This document shows positions 1-5,147 of a stretch of DNA of 7,767 nucleotides, piece after piece. The DNA is from Halorhodospira sp. (GTDB lineage Bacteria; Pseudomonadota; Gammaproteobacteria; Nitrococcales; Halorhodospiraceae), in the NCBI GenBank assembly GCA_007121755.1, contig SKJZ01000033.1, forward strand, positions 1 to 7,767, given 5' to 3'. Below the pieces are notes generated by a model, which did no database searches, was not told the origin of the DNA, and saw only the letters and a list, made by a program, of their open reading frames with translations. The position numbers and the translations under genes were made by a program. Numbering within the stretch: the first letter of the stretch is position 1; the number at the start of each line of letters is the position of its first letter.

Positions 1-471
1 GCCGGGCTGACCCTCGACGAGGCGCGGTTGCCCGAGTTCCGCGCGCTCTTCGCCGAGACTCTCGACGAGGCCTTGGGTGGCCGGTCGCCGCAAACGGAGC
101 TGGTCTCCGACGGGCCGCTGGCCGTGGCGGAGAGGACTCTGGACGCCGCCTCCGCGCTGCGCGACGGCGGCCCCTGGGGTACCGGCTTCCCCGAGCCGCT
201 CTTTGACGGGGTCTTCCATGTGGCCGGCGCCACGGCGTTGCGGGGCGGGCATCTGCGGTTGAAGCTGCATGGCGGTGAGGGAGATCCCGCCGCGACGCAC
301 CGCGCCATCGCCTTCGGGGCCGCCGCCCGCGGCTGGGATCTCCTGGAGGGGGCGGTACACGTAGCGTACCGGATGGAGATCAATCGCTACGCGGGGCGGA
401 CCGAGCTTCAGTTGCGGGTGGAGCACATGGAACGGGCCGGGGCCGCCACCCTCAAGACAGCGAGTTCGTAA
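1..471 (+). CDS. recJ: RecJ single-stranded-DNA-specific 5'-3' exonuclease, C-terminal part (5' end outside window)
   Basis: The frame is open from base 1 and ends at TAA 469-471, so 156 C-terminal residues are visible out of roughly 570-580 usual for RecJ. The gene starts upstream of the window, and the in-frame TTG at 28 is not a start. RecJ is a DHH-family, metal-dependent 5'-3' exonuclease on single-stranded DNA that serves RecF-pathway recombination, mismatch repair and stalled forks in the cytoplasm. The catalytic DHH/DHHA1 core is not in view. What is visible is the C-terminal OB-like domain, including the hallmark PWGTGFPEPLF (visible residues 58-68), a following GGHLRLKL strand, AIAFG (102-106) and the closing strand YRMEINRYAGRTELQL (123-138). 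Identification rests on this C-terminal signature only. The gene converges on the AstE-like gene and its last 20 bases overlap that gene's end, leaving no room for a terminator between them. Confidence 0.87.
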   Translation, partial: AGLTLDEARLPEFRALFAETLDEALGGRSPQTELVSDGPLAVAERTLDAASALRDGGPWGTGFPEPLFDGVFHVAGATALRGGHLRLKLHGGEGDPAATHRAIAFGAAARGWDLLEGAVHVAYRMEINRYAGRTELQLRVEHMERAGAATLKTASS

Positions 472-1462
472 ACGCTTCCAACGCCGCCGCGGCCTCTCGC
501 AGGTGGTGGACGCGGGCGATGTGGAAGAGGGCGTCTCCCTCGTGGACCAGCGGCAGGTTGGTGCGGCCGATGACGATGCCGTCGAGGTCGGCGGTCACCG
601 GGGTTTGGCCGTCGCCGAAGGGGTCGGAGATGAGCCCGAGGCGTTGGCCCTGCTTCACTCGGCGCCCCAGCCGGGTCGTGGTGCGCAGGATGCCGCTGCA
701 GTCGGCCCGTACCCAACGGGTGGTCTCCACCTGAACCGGGGGCGGGGCTTCCCGTTTGCGCCCGGCCCGGGGGAGCATCCCCAGCGCGCGCATGGTGGCG
801 ATGACGCCGCGCACGCCAAGCTTGATGGACGCATCGTCGAAACGGAGCGCTTCGCCGCCCTCGTAGACCAGGGCCGGCAGGCCGCGCTCTTCGGCGGCGG
901 CGCGCAGGGAGCCGTCGCGCAGCCGGGAGTGGAGGATCACCGGCGCGGCGAAGGCCTCCGCCAAGTCCACGTTACGTGCCTCCTCCAGGTTGGCGCGTAC
1001 CTGGGGCAGGTTGGTGCGGTGGGCGGCGCCGGTGTGGAGATCGATGACGTGGGTGGCGCGGTCGAGGATCTCTTCGACGAAGAGGTGGGCCAACCGCGCG
1101 GCCAAGGAGCCGCCGGCGCTGCCGGGGAAGCTGCGGTTGAGGTCGCGCCGGTCGGGCAGGTAGCGGGTCTGGGCGAGGACGCCGAAGGCGTTGACGATCG
1201 GTACCGCCAGCAGTGTCCCGCGCAGCCGTTTGAGTTGGGGGAGGGCCAATACCTGGCGGATAATCTCAATGCCGTTGATCTCGTCGCCGTGGATGGCGGC
1301 ACTCAGGCTCAACACCGGTCCGTCCCGGCGGCCGTGGATAACGTGTACCGGCATGCCGACCGGAGTATGGGTATAGAGTTGGGCGGTATCGAGGGCGACC
1401 GTTCGCCGCTCACCCGGTCCGATGGTCTGGCCGCCCACCTCGATGCCGGCGCGCCGGGCCAC
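452..1462 (-). CDS. Succinylglutamate desuccinylase/aspartoacylase-family zinc hydrolase (M14-like), substrate unknown
   Basis: This 336-residue protein starts at GTG (1462-1460) and ends at TGA (454-452). It belongs to the AstE/AspA group of the M14 metallocarboxypeptidase fold. The zinc site is visible as HGDE (H58, E61) and IDLHTG (H143). The substrate-carboxylate-binding stretch RRDLNRSFPG lies at 105-114, and the likely catalytic glutamate is in VYEGGE (E201 or E204). Residues about 249-316 (ADCSGILR to ALFHIA) look like the barrel-sandwich domain common in this family. Characterised relatives hydrolyse N-acyl amino acids such as N-succinylglutamate or N-acetylaspartate. It is not AstE of arginine catabolism by context, because no astCADB genes adjoin it. 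It follows rimK with a one-base overlap (TAGTG), and GGGGAAG at 1477-1471, 8 bases upstream, supports the GTG start. The link to RimK suggests action on a glutamylated protein, peptide or small molecule; this is inference. Confidence 0.92.
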   Translation of the reverse strand: MARRAGIEVGGQTIGPGERRTVALDTAQLYTHTPVGMPVHVIHGRRDGPVLSLSAAIHGDEINGIEIIRQVLALPQLKRLRGTLLAVPIVNAFGVLAQTRYLPDRRDLNRSFPGSAGGSLAARLAHLFVEEILDRATHVIDLHTGAAHRTNLPQVRANLEEARNVDLAEAFAAPVILHSRLRDGSLRAAAEERGLPALVYEGGEALRFDDASIKLGVRGVIATMRALGMLPRAGRKREAPPPVQVETTRWVRADCSGILRTTTRLGRRVKQGQRLGLISDPFGDGQTPVTADLDGIVIGRTNLPLVHEGDALFHIARVHHLREAAAALEAFTNSLS

Positions 1463-2370
1463 TAGCCGCGCTTCCCCTTAGTGCGCGTCTTGCCCTGCTT
1501 CCGGTGTCTCTCGATGAACTCGATAATCTGCCCCGCGATGTCCTTCGCGGTGGCCCGCTCGATGCCTTCCAAACCGGGGGATGAGTTGACCTCCATGACC
1601 ACCGGCCCTTCATTGGCGCGTAGCAGGTCGACGCCGGAGACGTTGAGGCCGAGAACCTTGGCCGCCTTGACGGCGGTGGCGCGCTCCCGGGCGGTGATGC
1701 GCACCAGTTCGGCGCTGCCGCCGCGGTGGAGGTTGGAGCGGAACTCTCCTTCCTTCGCCTGGCGTTTCATCGCCGCGACGACCTTGTTGCCGATCACGAA
1801 ACATCGGATATCGGCCCCTTCGGCCTCCTTGACGAAGGCCTGCACCAGGAAGTGCGCTTTGAGCCCACGGAACGCTTCGATGACGCTCCCGGCCGCCTTC
1901 CGTGTCTCGGCGAGTACGACGCCGATCCCTTGGGTTCCCTCCAGGAGTTTGATCACTACCGGCGCGCCGCCCACCAATTGGAGCAGATCCCGGGTGTCGT
2001 CGGGAGAGTGGGCGAAGCCCGTGGGCGGCATGCCGACACCGGCACGGGAGAGGAGTTGCATGGCGCGCAGCTTGTCTCGGGAACGGATGATGGCCTGCGA
2101 CTCGTTCAGTGGGTAAACGCCCATCATTTCGAACTGGCGCACCACCGCCGTGCCGTAAAAGGTGACCGAGGCGCCGATGCGGGGGATGACGGCGTCGAAA
2201 TCCTCCAGCTTGTCGCCCTTATAGTGGACTTCCGGTTGGCCGGTGGCGATGTTCATATAGCAGCGCAGCGGGTCGATGGTCCGGACCTCGTGCTCACGCG
2301 CAGCGCACGCCTCCACCAGCCGCCGGGTGGAGTAGAGCTTGGGGTTACGGGAGAGGATGGCGACCTTCAT
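1462..2370 (-). CDS. rimK: RimK, ATP-grasp ligase adding glutamate to ribosomal protein S6 (or making alpha-glutamate chains)
   Basis: The 302-residue protein matches the roughly 300-residue length of E. coli RimK. The start is ATG 2370-2368, giving the conserved N-terminus MKVAILSRNPKLYSTRR; an in-frame frame extends upstream to 2541, but that part is antisense-like Arg/Pro/His-rich sequence overlapping rimB. RimK uses ATP to join L-glutamate through alpha-carboxyl linkage to the C-terminus of ribosomal protein S6, and can make free poly-alpha-glutamate. ATP-grasp features are K100, VIKLLEGTQGIGVVLAE (139-155, K141 and the glycine-rich loop), D187 in ADIRC, EFRSNLHRGG (209-218), D248 in SGVDLL, and the metal-binding E260/N262 in MEVNSSPGLEGIE. 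All key residues appear intact. The C-terminus ends in an unusually basic tail (about residues 288-302). Its start overlaps the rimB stop as ATGA, and its stop overlaps the next gene's GTG. The exact acceptor protein cannot be told from sequence. Confidence 0.95.
   Translation of the reverse strand: MKVAILSRNPKLYSTRRLVEACAAREHEVRTIDPLRCYMNIATGQPEVHYKGDKLEDFDAVIPRIGASVTFYGTAVVRQFEMMGVYPLNESQAIIRSRDKLRAMQLLSRAGVGMPPTGFAHSPDDTRDLLQLVGGAPVVIKLLEGTQGIGVVLAETRKAAGSVIEAFRGLKAHFLVQAFVKEAEGADIRCFVIGNKVVAAMKRQAKEGEFRSNLHRGGSAELVRITARERATAVKAAKVLGLNVSGVDLLRANEGPVVMEVNSSPGLEGIERATAKDIAGQIIEFIERHRKQGKTRTKGKRG
1471..1477 (-). promoter_or_regulatory. Ribosome binding site of the AstE-like gene
   Basis: On the minus strand this reads GGGGAAG, 8 bases before the GTG codon at 1462-1460 and inside the last codons of rimK. 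It supports choosing the GTG that shares one base with the rimK TAG stop. Translation is probably coupled to rimK. Confidence 0.6.
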
Positions 2371-2849
2371 GTTCTTTCCGTCCGCGGCCAGGGGATGGCT
2401 GAGCGTGGGATGCGTCCCGCCAGATAGGAGGCGTCGGGGTCGACGATGAAGCGGCCGGCCATCGCCCTCCTGCCGAGGAGCATGCGGAAGCGCATGGTGT
2501 CGCGGGAGGTCAAGGTCAACTCGACCGCTCCGAGTGGCCACTGCTCGCTGCCGAGGATCACGGCGGTCTCAATGACCCAGCGCATCTCCCGGTGTCCGCC
2601 GGAGTCGGTGACCGGGCGCCGGTCGACCACCGGTGTCTCGCACCAGATCTCAATACTCCGGGACCGCTGGATGGGGTGGACGCCGAAACGCACCCACTGC
2701 TCACCGTCCCGCGTGAACGGGTTGACGGCAAAAGCGTGGAGGGCGGAGGTTCTGGCGCCGGTGTCGCTCTTGACCTTGAGCCGGCCGATACCGAGCCCGG
2801 GCAATGCAACCCACTCACGCCAGCCGATACGTCGGCGCAAACTGTTCAC
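2367..2849 (-). CDS. rimB: RimB-like retropepsin-fold protease (annotated elsewhere as ATP-dependent zinc protease, RimK/LysX-associated)
   Basis: This 160-residue cytoplasmic protein starts at GTG (2849-2847) and stops at TGA (2369-2367). Family hallmarks are the opening IGWREWVALPGLGI (8-21), the aspartic-protease-like DTGA at 29-32 followed by RTSALHA (33-39), then MLLGRRAM (123-130) and FIVDPDASYL (134-143). The length is normal for this one-domain family. In pseudomonads RimB is encoded with RimK and is reported to act on the RimK modification of S6; the catalytic residue would be D29. The older name 'ATP-dependent zinc protease' is not supported by any metal or ATP motif that I can see. 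It is the first gene of the rim block, 90 bases after prc. GGAGGG 9 bases upstream supports the GTG start, and its stop overlaps the rimK ATG, implying coupled translation. Confidence 0.91.
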   Translation of the reverse strand: MNSLRRRIGWREWVALPGLGIGRLKVKSDTGARTSALHAFAVNPFTRDGEQWVRFGVHPIQRSRSIEIWCETPVVDRRPVTDSGGHREMRWVIETAVILGSEQWPLGAVELTLTSRDTMRFRMLLGRRAMAGRFIVDPDASYLAGRIPRSAIPWPRTERT

Positions 2850-2858
2850 CTACGGCCA

Positions 2859-2864
2859 CCCTCC
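2859..2864 (-). promoter_or_regulatory. Ribosome binding site of rimB
   Basis: The minus strand reads GGAGGG ending 9 bases before GTG 2849-2847. This strong Shine-Dalgarno match decides the GTG start and shows that rimB can be translated independently of prc. Confidence 0.7.
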
Positions 2865-2891
2865 GGGGGGCGTAATCAGGAGACCAACTAT

Positions 2892-2925
2892 GGGAAGCTC
2901 GAAACACCGGTGTTTCGAGCTTCCC
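2892..2925 (-). terminator. Perfect 34-base palindrome after prc: probable transcript-end or attenuator hairpin
   Basis: Two 17-base arms (GGGAAGCTCGAAACACC and its exact reverse complement) abut with no spacer, centred between 2908 and 2909. Outside a small internal loop, CCAA at 2884-2887 and TTGG at 2928-2931 could add four more pairs. In the minus-strand transcript the hairpin begins 14 bases after the prc TAA and ends 42 bases before the rimB GTG. That is the usual place for a terminator, but no U-tract follows (the transcript continues AUAGUUGGUCUCC), so it is not a classic intrinsic terminator. It could instead stabilise the prc 3' end, attenuate read-through into rimB, be a dispersed repeat copy, or be bound as DNA by a dimeric protein. 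The structure is certain; its role is inferred. Confidence 0.6.
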
Positions 2926-2939
2926 CATTGGGTGGGAGT

Positions 2940-5147
2940 TTAGCCGTTGGCGTGCTTGCTCGCTGTAAGCTCGTTGCGCTCCTGGCGTTGCTGTACCCGG
3001 TTAAGATCGATCACGATATCGGCGGCAACCTCCAGCAGGATATCGGGCAGGTCGTCCTCATCGATATCTTCAACCTGTTCCAGCGGCTCCAGGCCGTGTG
3101 CCTCGCGGCGCAGGTTGTGGGCCGCCAGGCGCTTCTCCTCGAATTCCCGGGCCTCCGTCTGCCGCGCCTCCTTATTAAGGGGCACCGCGCTGTTGCGGCG
3201 CGCTTCACGGCGCAGTTCCAACTCGTCTTCCAGCGCCTGGAACGCCTTGTTGTCCCCGGTGCGCAATTGATGGCGCAGGGCCAGCGCCGGCACGATGTCC
3301 TCGAAGTCGTACCGGGGCGATACCTGGACCGGACGGACCTGGGTCGCCGGCAGTGGGTTGCGGGTGGCCCGTTCGCCGAACTCGTCGTGATCCAAGTGTG
3401 ACGGCAGGTGGATATCCGGGGTGACGCCGACCAATTGGGTGCTCTCGCCGTTGATCCGGTAGAACTGGGCGATGGTCAGCTTCAACCGTCCCGACTGCTC
3501 TTCCCCTGGAATGGCGTAGTTGTCGAGGTTGATCATTTGCTGGACGGTGCCTTTGCCGAAGGTCTGGTCGCCGACAACGATGCCGCTGCCGTAGTCCTGG
3601 ATGGCGGCGGCGAAGATCTCCGAGGCGGAGGCGCTGCGGCGGTCGACGAGTACGGCCAGCGGACCAGAATAGGCCGGGGTGCCGTTGCTGTCGCCCACCA
3701 TCTCGAGGCTGCCGCGGTGGTTGCGCACCTGAACCGCCGGGCCGCCGCCGGTAAAGAGCTGGGTCAGCGTCGTCGCCTCGCGCAATGAACCACCGGAGTT
3801 TCCGCGCAGATCGATGATCAGGCCGTCGATACCTTTGCCCAGCAACTCATCCAGCAGGCGTTCAACGTCGCGCGTGGTGCTGCTGAAGTCCGGATCGTCG
3901 GCCTGGGCGGCCTTGAAGTCACGATAGAACGTCGGAATAGTGATGACGCCGATGAGTTCCTTCTGCCCGTCGGCATTCGTCCGCTCCTCGATATCGGCCC
4001 GCGCCGCCTGGTCCTCCAGCCGCACCGTGCTGCGCACCAACTCGATCATGCGCGGGGTGCTGTCCCCAGCACCGGCGGGCGGTAGAACCTTGAGGCGCAC
4101 CGTCGAGCCCTCCGGTCCGCGGATCAGATGCACCACGCGGTGGAGTTGCCAGCCGACGACATCCTCCATCTCGCCGTCTTCGCCTTGGGCGACGCCGATG
4201 ATGCGATCGCCGGGGCTTAACTCGCCGGAGCGCGCAGCGGGGCCGCCGGAGATCAAGGAAGTAACCTCGGTGAAGTCCTGCCGGTGCCGGAGTTGGGCGC
4301 CGATGCCCTCCAACTGCAACGACATATTGATATCGAAGTCCTCCGACCGTTGGGGCGAGAAGTAACTGCTGTGCGGGTCGAAGGCGCTGGCCCAGGCGGT
4401 GAGGTAGTGGTTGATGACATCCTCTTGCTCCGCTTCCTGGGAGACTGTAAGGATGTTTTGATAACGTCGGCTCAGGTTGTCCCGTATCTGTTCGTCGTCA
4501 CGGCCGGCCAAGTCCAGGGTGAGCGCATCGTGGATGACGCGCTGGCGCCACAACTCGTCCAGTGCAGCTTTGCTCTCCGGCCACTCAGCCTCGCGGCGGT
4601 CCTGCTCGTAAGTGCCGTTGCCGTCGAAGCGCAATTCTTCGTTCTCCAGGATGGAGAGGGCGTATTCGATGCGTTCAGCGACACGGGCGCGATAAGTGTT
4701 ATAGAGATCGAAAGCGGGTTGAACGTCGCCACGGCTCAATCCCTCGCCCAGTTCCGGTACGTGCTCAAGGAATGAGTCCACATCCTCCGCCAGCAGGTAG
4801 TGACGCCCGCGGTCGAGCCGGTCCAAGAAGCTCTCCGCTGCGTTTTCGGACAGGCGCTCGTCGATCTCCCGGCTGCTGTAGTGGTAGCGGCCAAGCAAAT
4901 CGCCGACCACCAGGGCCTTTTCGCGCTGGGTGCGTCCGGGCTGGAGTGGCTCCAAAGAGGCCGGTTCGTGCGGTGCGGCCTCCGCTGCTCCGGCCCCCGA
5001 GTCGGTCTCGGGCTCTCCGCCGATGATCGGCGTTAGTAGCAACGCCAGGACGATGGCCAGTGTGGCACTGAGGAAGGGATGTCGGCCCACGGTATCTCTC
5101 CAATGTCGCCAATGCGGCACGGTTTGCCTTGTCGCGTGATCGGTCAT
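2940..5147 (-). CDS. prc: Tail-specific (C-terminal processing) periplasmic protease Prc/Tsp, family S41
   Basis: With the ATG at 5147-5145 the protein has 735 residues (E. coli Prc has 682). Prc degrades or trims periplasmic proteins after recognising non-polar C-termini, and acts in cell-wall hydrolase turnover and envelope quality control. A hydrophobic segment at about 24-43 is a signal peptide or membrane anchor, followed by an Ala/Glu/Pro-rich linker (44-70). Next come the helical N-terminal Prc domain (about 72-270), a PDZ domain (about 278-356, with LEGIGAQL and the GDRIIGV strand) and the S41 core (about 395-585). The catalytic dyad is S507 in SASASE (505-510) and K532 in TFGKGTVQQ; the 25-residue spacing equals that of E. 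coli S452/K477. The charged C-terminal domain spans about 600-735. The start overlaps the pepN stop (ATGA), with GGAGG 4 bases upstream. A GTG at 5090-5088 preceded by GGAGAG is a credible alternative start, giving 716 residues. The frame upstream of 5147 lies within pepN and is not used. Confidence 0.96.
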   Translation of the reverse strand: MTDHATRQTVPHWRHWRDTVGRHPFLSATLAIVLALLLTPIIGGEPETDSGAGAAEAAPHEPASLEPLQPGRTQREKALVVGDLLGRYHYSSREIDERLSENAAESFLDRLDRGRHYLLAEDVDSFLEHVPELGEGLSRGDVQPAFDLYNTYRARVAERIEYALSILENEELRFDGNGTYEQDRREAEWPESKAALDELWRQRVIHDALTLDLAGRDDEQIRDNLSRRYQNILTVSQEAEQEDVINHYLTAWASAFDPHSSYFSPQRSEDFDINMSLQLEGIGAQLRHRQDFTEVTSLISGGPAARSGELSPGDRIIGVAQGEDGEMEDVVGWQLHRVVHLIRGPEGSTVRLKVLPPAGAGDSTPRMIELVRSTVRLEDQAARADIEERTNADGQKELIGVITIPTFYRDFKAAQADDPDFSSTTRDVERLLDELLGKGIDGLIIDLRGNSGGSLREATTLTQLFTGGGPAVQVRNHRGSLEMVGDSNGTPAYSGPLAVLVDRRSASASEIFAAAIQDYGSGIVVGDQTFGKGTVQQMINLDNYAIPGEEQSGRLKLTIAQFYRINGESTQLVGVTPDIHLPSHLDHDEFGERATRNPLPATQVRPVQVSPRYDFEDIVPALALRHQLRTGDNKAFQALEDELELRREARRNSAVPLNKEARQTEAREFEEKRLAAHNLRREAHGLEPLEQVEDIDEDDLPDILLEVAADIVIDLNRVQQRQERNELTASKHANG

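Noticed and set aside
435..444. GC-rich inverted repeat GGCCGGGGCC near the converging gene ends, as a terminator
   Set aside because: The stem is only four pairs, lies within coding sequence and has no T-run on either strand.
503..1465. Open frame of 320 codons on the plus strand, opposite the AstE-like gene
   Set aside because: It runs fully antisense to a gene with intact zinc motifs. Its Gly/Ala/Val/Asp-rich composition is typical of the opposite strand of GC-rich genes, and I recognise no domain.
1726..2427. Plus-strand open frame of 233 codons across rimK
   Set aside because: It is antisense to conserved ATP-grasp sequence, with no motif or plausible ribosome binding site of its own.
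2371..2541. 57-codon N-terminal extension of RimK
   Set aside because: It overlaps rimB in another frame, is Arg/Pro/His-rich, and precedes the conserved MKVAILSRNP start that sits at the rimB stop.
2850..2939. Promoter for rimB in the gap (CATAGT as a -10-like box on the minus strand)
   Set aside because: It matches only four of six consensus bases, has no acceptable -35 at 16-18 bases, and its upstream half is the palindrome itself.
2592..3401. Plus-strand open frame of 269 codons spanning rimB, the gap and the prc 3' end
   Set aside because: It crosses the palindrome and two real genes on the other strand. Its composition is shadow-like and nothing in it is recognisable.
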